This document shows positions 36,001-46,569 of a DNA stretch of 64,000 nt, piece after piece. This DNA comes from Enoplolaimus lenunculus (taxonomy: Eukaryota; Nematoda; Enoplea; Enoplida; Thoracostomopsidae), in NCBI GenBank assembly GCA_030248215.1, contig JASANG010000607.1, positions 62,001 through 126,000 on the forward strand, read 5' to 3'. Within the stretch, counting starts at the first letter, position 1. Each line of letters opens with the position of its first letter. The notes under the pieces are model-generated. The model saw nothing but the letters and a program-made list of their open reading frames with translations, did not search any database and was not told the origin of the DNA. Position numbers and translations under genes: made by a program.

Positions 36001-39000
36001 TTATCAGTTAGAACAGCATTGCAGTCAGGACTCAAAAGACGTCCAAAACATACAAGAGTACCTGAAAGCAATAATTTAAAAAAAGTCACTTTAACTACAC
36101 TGCTTCGACTCCCACATAATCTAATACTTCCGTTTGCGACCTCCTACAAACATTATAATTTAAAAAAATGAAACAAAATTTTTTAGAAAACTTACCAGCA
36201 GACGAAAATCGCGCTCCGCTCATTCTTGGAAATGGTATTTTCGATTCTTGATACGAAACGTCAGACAAATACTGTGATGAGTTCAAAAAGGTTTTCCGAC
36301 CAAACGCAGTAGCATCTAAACTATCGCTATCCTCCTGAAAATACAAAAACTACCTCACTTAAGGGACCGTGTTCTCAAGATGACTATAGCACTTTGTTAG
36401 CAGTTAACCATAAGTCTTCAAACAAATTTCGGACAGCATAGAACATTCGCCACACAAAAAAGCACAAACTAATAAAGTTTGATTCAATAATCGAAAAGTT
36501 CCTATTGCCCATTCTTTATTGAAAGCAGAACAAAGCTTGGCACAAAAGCCATTATTACAGATAAATTTACTTAAAATTCGTTTATTATTCATCAGAAGGT
36601 AATTCCAAAACGAAATGGCTATACAATATGGAAGTCTCCGACATAATTAGACATTTAAATGTTTTAAATTCAAGATCCAAAACTGACCGGCGAAGAAAAT
36701 TCCCCTCCTGACAAACCAGACACATACCAACTGCTCGACTAAGTTTGGCAAGTTCTTCAGACAGTATTCAAGTCTTGAACTGAACCGCTGAGGTTTATTG
36801 TAATACAAATCTTCGAGTTTCTAAAACGCAATTGAAATTTCGAAAAATATCATGCACAGATATTTAACTCAGCTCAACTTTACATGTCTACCGTCGGCGT
36901 TTGATTTCAGTACAATGGAGGTCAAACCTCTATTCACAAAACTAGTGTGCGACCGGAAATCCAGTTCCAGTTTAATATCCGGCAAATATAGATACCCGTA
37001 TCACGGTTCCGGTATCCTGTATAAACCTACTAGATACCGGATACCGAGCGAGAGTTAAAAGCAATTTTGCAAAATATCAGCAGCAATTAAGAACTTTATC
37101 AAAAACGAAAACCTTGAGCGTGCTAAAAATACTGCGAAAAAATAAATTATTTTAGCATATACAATATCCGTATCCGGTTCCGGTAAATTAATATTCGTTC
37201 GTACCCTGCTCAAAACATGTTAATATTACCGGGCGGGCACCACCTACGACAAACGGCCGTTATTTGACTAAGTTTATTGCTCCTATATTTCGCTAGTAAA
37301 AGCCTCCGCAGCTTTTATACCCAGCGCTACGTAATTTATCACCACATTGTAACTGGATATTTGTTTTAGCATCCTGCAAATTAACAACAACTGAATCAGT
37401 CTGCCAGATGAAAACTTATCACTAACCAAACAATATTATGGTGAATAAACTTACGATTCGGTATCAATTTGGTACCGCAATCTGTTTGTCTGTATTTTAC
37501 CGAATCGGTGCAACACTTAGGGCGCAGTTATTCGTCTTGACAATATTTATTTTGTTTGGCAGTACATGCAAGTTTGCGAGCAGCACCAAACTGCACCGCA
37601 ACCCAATTTGTATAATATGAACTTAGACAAAGGCCTCCATACTGGGTGTACTCTAACTGCAAAAAACAACTCTCACCTTTATAACATTATTCTTTTCCTC
37701 TGCGGACAACGTGGAGCCCTCGTTAAACTGAAACGTTAACGGAAAAGGTCCGACCGTTGACGAACCACTGCTGCTTGCCCCAGATCTCTGCCGCATAGCA
37801 CTTATCGAATCAAATAAAGCTTCATCTGGCGACTCTGAAATTCGACTTTCAATCGATTTTGATTTTGCTGCCAACGACAAATATATCACGTGTTTGCGAG
37901 ACGTAAATGATACGCCTGCAATGCCTCGGACAGGATCAATCTGAAACTATATTATAACAAGTCCAGCACTGGTGGTGCTTTTAACACTGGCGATGCTATT
38001 AGCACTGGCAATGCTACTAAAGAACATCGCTAATCAAATACACTATTTTTTACGTACGAGCTGGAGATACTTGGTTTATTGAAAGCATATATGGATAACA
38101 GAAAACAATCGGTTGTGTACCTACGCTTATACACAGATGGTTGAAGTCCAGCGTATAATTTCGTACTATATTAACTGAGGGTCTATGTTTGCTTTCAATA
38201 GAGTAAGTCAAAGCTTAGTCTTTTCACGCTTAGGCTTTCGTTAATGAAATACTTCAGGCACCTCCGAAAAAGTCTCCCAACTGTATGTAGTATGAGCTAA
38301 CGAAATGTCAGTATGTAGCATCTATCACCAGTATTGGTTATAGGTCATGAAACTAAAGAACCGGCGAATGGTGGCTTTAACAATGTTTTACACTTCAACT
38401 TAATACATACTACCTACTCGTATGTGGATTTTCAAAACAGCAAATGGCACAGTTCGCTTGTTTGCAACCTATTACTAACTGGTGAACAGTGATAAGTGCT
38501 ACACGCAAATGAGACTGCGGCTTCAGAAATCAGATGCTAATTTTAACTGTCACTTCAAATCTCCCATCCCCAATCAGCTATCGGACAGTTTTAACCATCA
38601 ACAGAAATTATTACCCGTTCAATTGATAAATTCGGTATCCTCAACTTTCGCAACGCCGACAATTCTTGCTTAAAACTACTACTGATACGATAATTTTGAT
38701 CTGAAAGCAAGCTGTGTTCTGGCGAATGAATTGCCACGCTTCCGTTGAATCGCTCAGCAAACAAATCATCGTTGACAGGTGTATCAAGTGTGTTTGATGC
38801 AGCATTATCACTGTCCTATAACATGACTTCAACATTGACTGGGTTTCTGAAACTTTTCTTAGCGAATTTGAATTTTCTACATGCACAAGCGTACTTAGGT
38901 TAAGCAAACACTTAAGTCACTGTCCAAATTCCACGTGTTACAGACTAACAGTATACAAGCAGAACTTAGATAAGATTTGAAAAACCGAGCCATCGTTCCA

Positions 39001-42000
39001 AGATGCGCCGCTTACAATAATTTTGCCAATGTGCCATAAAATCTCTTATAGTGCATCACTCACAATAAAAAATTTCATTTTGCCACCTAAAACATTATAA
39101 GGTAGAGTTAACACGTGTCAAATTTCAAAATTGACATGCGTTAACCCTACTTTAACCAAAATACTGCATTAGTCCTACCCAACTTAGAGTAGCATGTGAT
39201 CACTGTGCACAAAAATACCTTTAATTCAACTCTATATTTTGAATTCAAATTTCAACTCAGTACCCTTGGTTATACACCTTTCAAATTTAATGTTTCGCTG
39301 TTTAGAATATTTTTGTCAAAAATTCCATAACAAACTTTACGATTCCCCTGCCATAATAACTCACATACCGAATGATGTAATTCATAAGTACAAGTGAAGA
39401 AAGTGCAAAGTTTATCAGACATTTAAAATCTTGTGTATACCCTCTCAAACAACAAATTTGTCAATACAAGATAAATTAATCATACCGTCGCAAAATCAAT
39501 ACTCGAAAGAGGCCATGTTTTCAAACGAAAGTCTTTTCCAATGGTAATCAAATTGCTTCCAATATCTAAAAAATTAATGCATGCATGTATATTTCGCTTT
39601 GTAACAATACAGTGTTGCTGTCCATAAATTCGAAGGTCAACGCATGGTCAAAATTCTTGAAAAGTAAAATACGTAGTGCGGTGTAGCATTAACCTAAAGT
39701 TGACTCCCCCAGTCAATGTATAATTTTGATTCCTCCAGACGGCAGGGCGTTAGAGATAAACACCGTGGAAACAGACGTCCAAAGTCTGCGAGATAAAAAT
39801 TGTGTTTACAGCCATAATCAGTGAGTTAATATTATATAAAGGTAGCTAATATTACATATATAATATTGACCGGGGGAGTCAAAATAATTATGCAATATCG
39901 GCTGGTGTGTTCAAATTATATGCTACACTCGCGAAATAAGCATGCCGTTGCCAAATAACGATGCTCTCACAACAGCTTAGCGAACACAGCCGCAGACACT
40001 AATAATGTCGATCTGACCTTATCACTAACTGTCAACAGGTGCTAAACGCATATTTGAGGCTATTAGCATAGATTCAAAATTTCCAGGTCGCCAGAATGAC
40101 CGTATTCAGTGTGTAACGAAACAGAAACAAAAACCCTGAAGTGACAAAAAATTATCTTCTGACATTTAATACAAAATAACTTTTAGTGCTACTAGTGGGC
40201 ATTCGCTCTTATGCTACTTAACGCAAGCGCTACTTGCCTGATTACGATTCACAGCCGCTGGGACGTAAATAGAAACATTTTGTGCAGTGAAGCAAATTAT
40301 TGTAAATCAAATAAATGGCAAACTTTGGTTCGACTCAACGTTTCATTTAAAAACATGCTGTCTAGCAAGAATATACGGTTATTTTGGCTAATCCGGCTTG
40401 GAGACGACTCTGCATTAAACCATAACTACATTACAATATCTATCAGCTATGTAATAACCAAATAATCATACCTTCACTTTTCTGAAACGCAAAATCCAAT
40501 ATCGAATCACTCTGGCTGACTGTAGCAAGTGGCGCCTGTGATAAATTATTTTTGTTCCACATTAAAACTGAATCGTTTGTACTTGTAAATCGTTGCGGCA
40601 CTGGTATTGTTACAATTCCATCAAGCGACGGCTAAATTATGTACAAACAAAATTGAAGGCACTTACAACCATCATAAAAGCAAAATTATACCGCGAAAAA
40701 TATTACAAATCCTGCCCTGCGCAAAAACGCGTAACATAAAATCCGTATCCCTAGTTTAATTTATCACTCCTTTAATGTTGACAATCTAAAGCTACCTTAG
40801 ATATCAACTTGATTGATATGTTTATCAATCTTATAATAAGCACCGCACCCTCTTTAAACAAATTCTACACATGAATGTATACTAATTTTGCCGTTCAGAA
40901 TATTTCACGACTTATTAAAAGCAAGAGTCGATGTTGACTGTTTGTAGAACAGTATACATCTTAACTATTTTTCCGTAGTTCAAAATGTATCGGCACGCGT
41001 TACATATTGGACTTGCTCCACCTTATTTTCATGAGCACCTTCCTCTCAAACCAAACAATAAGTATAATGCTTTTAATATAACCGCAAGTACTCTGCGGCA
41101 TCGAAGATAACTGCAGCAGTTAAAATTATAAAATTCGTGCACTGTAAATTAAATTCTCCTAATAAATGAAAAAGAATGGACAAAATGCAACGTTCGCTGG
41201 GTAAATTCTTTTTTACACAGAACGTACATAGCGTCATACTCTTGTTAAAGAGTGCTCATCTATAATTCTTGTTAACAGCAAACGATTATACTTATGTTCT
41301 CATTTGCATATAAATCATTGGTCACTCAAATCGCTAAAATAATGCCACTGAAGACTGATATACTTACCACAAATCGTGCTTTCCAAATCGGACTTGTAAT
41401 AATATCACTTTCGCGAACACCTAGGTCGTCTGTGTTCCAAATCTAAATGTTGCAACTAATGAAGTTTTAACTTGAAAGATTGCTAATCTGCAAACTTTTC
41501 AAAAACTATACGTACATTTATTATTATTTATTATTAATAATTTTTATTATTGTTGTTATTATCATTAGTATTATTATTATTATTTTTATTATTACTATAT
41601 CAGGGTGCAACCGGAATTACGGTTGCGACACTTTTCATCTTCCGGTTTCGGTAAATATTTACTGGAATTAAAAATTCCGGTATTTAAATTTGGTAGGTGG
41701 AAATTAATATATTTTACTAAAAATGACGATAAAAATTAAATAACTTCATGCGCATAGTATATAAACCTTGACAATCGCCGAAAATAAACCATCGAAGGTA
41801 GATTTCGCTTTCGTGGATTATGAAAATCTAAAATAAAACAGAATAAGTGAATACCTATCTCCAACTACGGTTATTTCTCAGTAATATTGCAAAAAAGAAC
41901 ATTAAACTTAATTTTTCGGTGATAGGTATTTTTCATTTTCCGGTTCCGGAGTCCGGTGATTTTTTCAAATTCCGGTAAATTATGAATGGGTGAACACAAT

Positions 42001-45000
42001 GCTCACAATACGATTATCTGTACCACTTCCGCCCTCAGCAATCACTCCTTTTAACAAGAGGCAACCGGAATTCCAACAATAAATATTTATATATATAAAC
42101 AACATTTTAATCAAAGTAAAACTACCGTACTACACAACACTAAATGTATAAAACCAAACTTGCACTGGAAAGGCGTAGATATTAACACTGTGAAAGTAGA
42201 AAAAAATTTCCGCAAAATAAGCAACATTTGAAACTTGAATCATAAATCTCTGGTAATTTAAGCGAAATTATGATGTCATTTGTAATGAAATCACAATTCT
42301 TATGTTAAATTTGCGGTGAATGTTCCAAATTTATGTTTCATTCTTGTTATTGTAATTTGCAATGCTTTCAGAAATCTAATAACGCGTTGCAAACAATAAT
42401 CTAAAGGCTGTATTACCAAATGACTAAAATCAAGCAGGGTGGCAACACAAATTTGGTTTCGGTTTTTGAAATTAATTTACATGGATTTTCCGTTAGATTA
42501 GATGTAACAGTCTGAATCAATATTCAAAAACTCACCTGAATTCGAAATTTCAATATTACTAAATTAATACGTTTCTATTGCTCACATAAGATTCGGCGAG
42601 CAAAGTCGGCATGTTAAATGGCCACAGGTTAAATTTTGCAAAAAATCATCTACATTAAGAGATTTTTCAAAGTCAAGGTTCCGATCAGGAGAGGGCAAAT
42701 TCGCGATGGGTTCAAATATGGTAAAACCCTGACTTCGTTGTTAATCTGACTTATAGCACCTATCACGGGTCGTCATTCTCGTCGCCTGCTCGATGGTTCG
42801 ACCGCTACTCGCCTCACAGCGAGTACAAAGGACGAGAACTCAACTCTGGATGGTCATCATCGTTATGGTCATCACCGTTATGCTCCAGCACCTATCACTT
42901 TGCACCAATTTATTAAATTTGGACTGCCAAAACAGCTAAAAAATGCTTTTTTGTCAACATAACCATAATCTGACTAACTTTTATTGTTCCATCAGACCCT
43001 GCACTTAGTAGTTTGTTGCCATCGGTTGGATCCCAATCAATGGCGTTAATTTTGCTCAAATGTGCAACAACGTGATTTGTTTGCGCTGTGGGATTCTAAA
43101 TAACAGCACTGTTTGTATACATATACATTATTATGACAAATACTGTGCTTCTCCTATATTCAACGTTCCCAGAGTTACCTACTATTTCAATTAAGAGCCC
43201 CAGGCTGCAATTTAGCGCTTTCTCACCCGTAAAGCTTTATGCCGAAATTTCCGGGATAGCGTACGTCTTGTAGCCACCAATTACCAACCGTTAGGGCTTT
43301 TCTAGTGAGGGTCGGGGGTCACCCACACCCGGGCTTCCATTTTTAAGTATGATGTACACCAGTTTAACGTAGTGCATGAATATTGGGAACAAAATGTAGC
43401 TTACAGATCTCCGCTCCCGCAGCTTTTACCCCACTCGTGAGAAGCTAAATGAAATTCAGAAGTGTATAGAGTTTTTTAAATTCAAACTAATTTTACATAA
43501 TCTGTTATAACTGGAAACGAAGAAAAATTACAAGTAGAGATGAAGCTCAGATGGCAGTGTATAAAATGTGGTTAAACAAATAAATTACCCTTGCGTCCCA
43601 GAAGCAAACATCGCCATCATGAGATGAGGCTAAAACGTGACTACGTAGCCGGCACCATTTTGCTTGCGATGTTGTGGCTAAACATCAGTCGTAGTAGAAC
43701 TACATTTATTGAACGAAGCTCAGACACACTTGCTTTTTAATCAGTCTAGTTAAATATTCCAATCTTATAAAGCACAAAAGGATAGTTTGACCCAATTGCT
43801 TTCCAAGTAATCTAATACGCCACTTTAGTTAGTAGCTAACTATCCATTGATCGGGTTTGAAGGTTTATAATCAATTTATTCAGATTTCTCGCACAATAAT
43901 AATTTAGGCTAACTAATTAAACTAATGTGCAAATTAGCCATTAACTAACTATTTAGTTATCGGTTTTAGATCTTTATAAACAATTTATTTAGATTGCTCG
44001 CTTCCGGAAACACTTCAGTAACACTGATAATTAGTGTAATAATTTAAAAAGTCCTAATTGAAGTTTATCAGTTAAGGTAATATGCAAATAAGCTATTAGC
44101 TAACTATTTAATTATCGGTCTTGCAGGTTTACAAACAATTTATTCCGACTACATCACAGGGTAATAAGCTTTGAATAAAAAACAACACATACCATGTACA
44201 TGTATAGAGGACGACGGCTTCTTTGTATCTCTGAAAATAATTAGACCACAAACGTTAAGCTGAACGCACCCTTACATTTTGAAATACCGTCGTTAAAAGA
44301 ATACGTAGCCTATTTGTAATATTTTCTACATAACGAAATGGAAAGGGCATGCACATGCAAATAACAAGATCAATTTTGCAGTGAGGCCTTAAAACAAACT
44401 CAAATATACATATAATCGACAAAATATCTTTAACAGTTGCCACTTGACAGGGACTGAATACAACAGGCGTTAGGGTTGCGCTATACTTTTTTTGACGAGC
44501 GGAGCCGTCCGACACCTGTACGGCGGCGTAGAAAGGAGAGATGGCTAATATCACCTTAGCCAGCGTGGTTTTCAAGTGCATGGGTTTCCTGTTTACCATC
44601 TCAATGATCAGACCGACATACCAAAATTTATTTGAAATAAACAAAAGCACACATACCGAACATCCCAAATATAAATATAATCGCTGTCAGCGGAGGAAAC
44701 GAACAAATCAGGGTCAGAATGGCACCAATCGATGTCGCTAAAAATCAACAGAACATTTTGAATGAAAATTAAAAATTCATAATTTAATAGCACTACTGAA
44801 ATTACTGGAAAACTGTAAATCTAAGCAGTGTCAATGTTTAAGTAAAAGTCTGCACTTTTTATAATTTAAACTACATCTGAGCGAATTTTATGTTGTGAAC
44901 GATGCATTACTCATAAACTATACACAAACTCAAATACCAAAACCGCTCTTAAGTTAAAAAATTCACGTTTAACTTAAGCTAAAAGCAGCCAAAACTTAGA

Positions 45001-46055
45001 TTCGTGTTGCCAAAAAGACTATACTTACGATACAATACGTGAATGTGCTTGAACTGTCCGTAACAGTTTAACATTTTGGCTTTCTCCACAATCAAAAAGC
45101 TCGACATTTTGATTGCTCTAAAACATTATTGTTCAAATCAGAGTTCGATCGGAACCTACTTCTACCTTACATTAATGACGTGCATCATTATCCATCATCA
45201 TATTGTCTAATGCCTTAAAATACCAAATTTACGCTATTAAAAAACTTAAATAATAATGTTTACGGACTTACCGTTAGCAAAAATCGATGGCTATGCGGCG
45301 ACCACAAACACAGACACCGGCTATCCCATTGACAGTTTCGGCTGGTCTTTTTGAGATTGCTACTATTCAACAAATCAAGAACTGCGACCCATTTGCGACT
45401 GAAATAATAGACTACAAAAACCATAGCACTCGGTTAACTAAAACGTGATTTAAAGCAAAATAAAGTAGGTTTAAAGTTTCACTTTAAAACATGCATGTTA
45501 CGTAAACCATATTTTCCAGCAATAAACACACGACCAACTAAAGTGCAAGAGTCGGATGTCAACAACTAAACTGAGACTGGAGTTAGAATCCTGGCTTGAA
45601 ATTACATTTCAGATGAAATTTCTAATATTTGCAACAAATTGTAATAGTTTTTAATGCTAAGTACAGGAAAAACATCCGCAAACATAACTGCTGATGTAAG
45701 ATCCGCACTACAGATGCGAACATACGAAACATTCCTACAGCGGCAACTACTCATTTGGTTGAATACATGATAAATTTGACTGCAAAGGGTGAACAAAATA
45801 CAATTCAATATTACACATAGAACATTGCGTATAAAGAGAACCATGGTATTTTGACGAACGATTCAGCAAAACAAGCATTTACCTAGTTAATAACGCGTAT
45901 CGTCCCCCATTGTCCACGTCAACGGAAACAGGCTAAAAACAAAAAAGTGAAAATAATTAGCAGGTACTAAATAGAAGCTTTTACCTAGGCCGCGCTAATT
46001 ATAACACAAAAGCGATCAATTCGGTCGTCCACTGATGTTTGACGTCTTGTTCCAT
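18938..46055 (-). CDS. WDR59: WDR59, GATOR2 complex subunit, 24 exons
   Basis: WDR59 is a component of GATOR2, the lysosome-associated complex that relieves GATOR1 inhibition of TORC1 when amino acids are available. Exons (descending): 46055 to about 46008 (tentative), 45932-45883, 45398-45272, 45117-45029, 44737-44657, 44230-44193, 43677-43589, 43095-42979, 41442-41368, 40631-40472, 39565-39486, 38815-38615, 37940-37677, 36820-36728, 36334-36196, 36061-35856, 35167-35016, 34392-34299, 33750-33638, 30317-30231, 22370-21474, 21047-20902, 19988-19740, 19080-18938. Exons 2-24 join in frame for 1229 codons plus the stop. Diagnostic blocks: YIYIWDVR, SSHDGDVCFWDAR, VVAHLSKINAIDWDP, IPFPRMSGARF, VGRKDL, WAAHPFGRPLL, CPACGHGGHLQHLNDWF. 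The total of about 1245 residues exceeds vertebrate WDR59 (about 974) because of a large low-complexity exon 21. Confidence 0.93.
20427..20810. mobile_element. hAT-like MITE, GTGCAAAGCGG family, with 8-bp duplication
   Basis: Starts CAGGGTGCAAAGCGGAACTG and ends in a diverged right terminus; flanked by perfect CACACTAC (20419-20426 and 20811-20818). About 384 bp, no coding capacity. It lies in the intron between WDR59 exons 22 and 23. The same family occurs at 55152-55563. Confidence 0.75.
21474..22370 (-). CDS. WDR59: WDR59 exon 21: large Gln/Ser/Thr-rich exon
   Basis: An 897-nt exon that starts at 22370 after GAATACAG (the acceptor giving the right phase) and ends before GTACGG. It encodes about 299 residues: a Ser/Gln-rich first half with a run of about 14 Gln interrupted by Ser/His, a run of eight Thr, Gly/Ser-rich stretches, then EQDLHDDMCK, which leads into the conserved helical block of exon 22. 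Vertebrate WDR59 has a shorter Ser-rich linker here. The Gln run is coded by CAA and CAG mixed, so it is less prone to slippage than a pure repeat. Cys/Val-rich plus-strand frames across it are shadows. Confidence 0.88.
22563..22962. mobile_element. hAT-like MITE, GTGCAACCGG family, complete
   Basis: A 400-bp element with ends CAGGGTGCAATCGGAATTAC and the complement of CAGGGTGCAACCGGAATTCC, containing many TTCCGG/CCGGAA motifs in its outer parts and the family core GATTGTCAAGGTTTATATAC. Perfect 8-bp target duplication GCTAACAC (22555-22562, 22963-22970). It lies in WDR59 intron 20. Confidence 0.8.
23007..23036. repeat. ATAC tetranucleotide microsatellite
   Basis: About seven perfect ACAT/ATAC units. 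Confidence 0.9.
23593..23767. mobile_element. 175-bp MITE, GGCCAATGT family
   Basis: Left end GGCCCATGTTTACTTTTAGG, right complement GGCCAATGTTACTTTTACGG, flanked by GTTGCAAT (23585-23592) and CTTGCAAT (23768-23775), 7 of 8 matching. The core again has TTAGGC-type hexamers. It lies in WDR59 intron 20. Confidence 0.7.
25578..25986. mobile_element. hAT-like MITE, GTGCAACCGG family, reverse orientation
   Basis: Ends CAGGGTGCAGCCGGAATTCC and the complement of CAGAGTGCAACCGGAATTAC, with the family core inverted relative to the copy at 22563. Flanking octamers GATACAGT and GTTACTGT match at 6 of 8, so this is an older insertion. Confidence 0.7.
26453..26861. mobile_element. hAT-like MITE, GTGCAACCGG family
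   Basis: Begins CGGGGTGCAACCGGAATTGC and ends with the complementary terminus; the core includes GGCGATTGTCAAGGTTTG. Flanks ATCTCAAT and CTCACAAT are only partly alike. It lies 33 bp from the next element in WDR59 intron 20. Confidence 0.7.
26895..28084. mobile_element. 1.19-kb TIR element with hairpin-bearing ends
   Basis: Inverted ends of about 65 bp (26895-26961 against 28014-28084) share AGGGACA, GGGGGTTTTCTTG and AATAGTTGTA. The left end contains a perfect hairpin, AGGGACAGTC pairing with GACTGTCCCT around a 6-nt loop (26901-26926). The interior has no convincing coding frame. Flanks share TATAA but no clean target duplication, so the superfamily is undecided. It sits wholly within WDR59 intron 20. 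Confidence 0.6.
28154..28529. mobile_element. hAT-like MITE, TAGGGATGTG family
   Basis: Ends with diverged TAAGGCGGTGCCGATTAATC and ATCGGCACGTC; flanked by perfect AATTAGAA (28146-28153, 28530-28537). The core matches the copy at 1654-2073 (AACATAACAGTCAGTT, GTGTTTGAAA). Confidence 0.7.
29469..29843. mobile_element. hAT-like MITE, TAGGGATGTG family, older copy
   Basis: Left end TGGATGTGTCGATTACTCGG, right end TATCGGAGCATCCCA; same core as the copies at 1654 and 28154. No matching target duplication seen. Confidence 0.65.
30231..35167 (-). CDS. WDR59: WDR59 exons 17-20: helical region
   Basis: Exon 17 (35167-35016) reads SLKRRPKRDVVQVVKYTR and FSVVHVYNAESLLPVDKELA. Exon 18 gives AVCLENARVAATVGRKDLIQ; exon 19 LWTVLSHI and ERPWAAHPFGRPLL; exon 20 THCWIVLRDLDIFAAIFGSA. 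Each aligns with the vertebrate order (VGRKDLVQVW, PWARHPFGRQLL, LRDVQTLAMLCSVFE, cited from memory). The 3.3-kb intron after exon 19 and the 7.9-kb intron after exon 20 are full of transposons. Confidence 0.9.
30360..30486. repeat. GC-rich foldback element beside WDR59 exon 20
   Basis: Two arms of about 37 bp (30385-30421 and 30430-30466) are inverted complements with a few mismatches, sharing GGCGCCGTCCGT and TATGTG around a short AATTACC loop. Outer flanks resemble AGGGTGTCGCTACACTTTT. The RNA would form a strong hairpin 43 nt upstream of the exon-20 acceptor. Similar ends occur at 32429 and 44472. Confidence 0.7.
30720..31062. mobile_element. hAT-like MITE, GTGCAACCGG family, with perfect 8-bp duplication
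   Basis: 343 bp; ends CAGGGTGCAACCGGAATTAC and the complement of CAGGGTGCAACCGGAATTCC. Flanked by GTTCACAC (30712-30719, 31063-31070). The core is shortened relative to the 400-bp copy at 22563, so a subfamily or internal deletion is likely. It lies in WDR59 intron 19. Confidence 0.8.
32429..32571. repeat. GC-rich foldback-type element, second copy
   Basis: Begins AGGGTGGTGCTATACTCGCC and ends near AAGTATAGCGAG, which is complementary to the GCTATACT at its start. The interior is rich in GCCGCGCGGCGC-like motifs. It lies in WDR59 intron 19. Confidence 0.55.
33084..33146. repeat. Two-copy 33-bp tandem duplication
   Basis: CACATAGCCAAGAGGGGAAA followed by TAGGCGT occurs at 33084 and again at 33117 with no difference over the repeated part. 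It lies in WDR59 intron 19. Confidence 0.9.
35856..38815 (-). CDS. WDR59: WDR59 exons 12-16: RWD domain and conserved linker
   Basis: Exon 12 ends SSFKQELSALRKLRIPNLSI, the lead-in to the RWD domain (a protein-interaction fold). Exon 13 (88 codons) contains GIAGVSFTSRKHVIYLSL and GPFPLTFQFNEGSTLSAEEK with a Ser/Gly-rich insert of about 45 residues between them that vertebrate WDR59 lacks. Exon 14 gives SSRLEYCLKNLPNLVEQL. Exon 15 has the hallmark IPFPRMSGARFSSAG, exon 16 AMSALTTYRKTP and ERYYNKER. Phases agree at each junction. Confidence 0.92.
39486..46055 (-). CDS. WDR59: WDR59 exons 1-11: WD40 propeller
   Basis: Exon 2 (45932-45883) gives PVSVDVDNGGRYALLTS, matching the MSVD start of the WDR59 propeller. 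Exons 3-5 carry CQWDSRCLCLWSPHS, VKLLRTVQAHSRIVSDIDWC and DYIYIWDVR; exon 7 ASSHDGDVCFWDAR; exon 8 LSKINAIDWDPTDGNKLLS; exon 9 SPIWKARFV; exon 10 GIVTIPVPQ and SVLMWN; exon 11 LITIGKDFRLKTWPL. WD/GH dipeptides recur at blade spacing. Exon 1 is only tentative: ATG at 46055 gives MEQDVKHQWTTELIAF, but the phase needed requires a weak donor (GTGTTA). Confidence 0.9.
41518..41597. repeat. TTA-rich microsatellite
   Basis: An imperfect run of TTA/ATT triplets, directly abutting the MITE that begins at 41601. Confidence 0.85.
41601..41995. mobile_element. hAT-like MITE, GTGCAACCGG family, right end decayed
   Basis: Left end CAGGGTGCAACCGGAATTAC is intact; the core carries CCTTGACAATCGCCGAAAAT. The right terminus is lost after TTCCGGTAAATTATG. 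It lies in the WDR59 intron upstream of exon 9, 160 bp from it, inserted next to a TTA microsatellite. Confidence 0.65.
42435..42731. mobile_element. Diverged short TIR element with CAGGGTGGCAAC start
   Basis: Starts CAGGGTGGCAACACAAATTT and ends GGTAAAACCCTG. Related sequence lies near 46068-46425 and at about 4380-4560, sharing a TTCGGCAAATTA...GGATT block. No target duplication visible, so the boundaries are approximate. Confidence 0.4.
43706..44170 (-). repeat. Degenerate AT-rich array, inverted relative to 57466-58467
   Basis: Contains repeated blocks TTAGCTAACTATTTA, TTATCGGT and AAACAATTTATT in about three degenerate units and begins GAACGAAGCTCAGACACACT. These are the reverse complement of the repeats in the importin-alpha intron. 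It lies between WDR59 exons 6 and 7. Confidence 0.65.
44472..44539. repeat. Fragment of the GC-rich foldback family
   Basis: Begins AGGGTTGCGCTATACTTTTT, followed by GAGCGGAGCCGTCC and GTACGGCGGCG, like the left halves of the elements at 30360 and 32429. It lies between WDR59 exons 5 and 6. Confidence 0.5.
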
Positions 46056-46569
46056 TATACTGTACTACAGGGTAGCAACAAAGGCTCGAATTGGATTCGA
46101 CAAAAAATTGCAGTTAGCATTCGGATTTGGTTGTGAAAAAGTCAAATCCAAAAGTCGAGTATAACGCAATGTTTTTTTTATTTTTAAACAGATATTTTAA
46201 ATACATAACTTGTTACATAAATCAATATTTTTTCAGGTCGCAAAAATAAGAACTAAGGTCGGGCAAATATATATACTAACGTTTGCAAGTTGTGCGGTTA
46301 GCATTGCGTTGATTTTTTGAAACAAGTTATAAACATCTGAAATTTGCAACATGTAAGATTCGGATTCGGCAAATTAACAAGGGATTTTGATTAAGTCATA
46401 TCGCGGATTGAGTGCAACTTGCTGTACTAATAACCTAAATTGATTACCTGTACATCTTTGCAATCTATGCATCCTAAGGGCAGTCTTCCAGCATCCATTA
46501 CGTGAACTACACATACTCACAATTATCTGTATGCATATCTGTAAATGTATCAGTTCAGAATTCTAAATT

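Noticed and set aside
44255-44668. 137-codon minus-strand frame
   Set aside because: Overlaps exon 5 only at its edge in a different frame, spans a foldback fragment, and has no domain; the true exons 5 and 6 are on either side.
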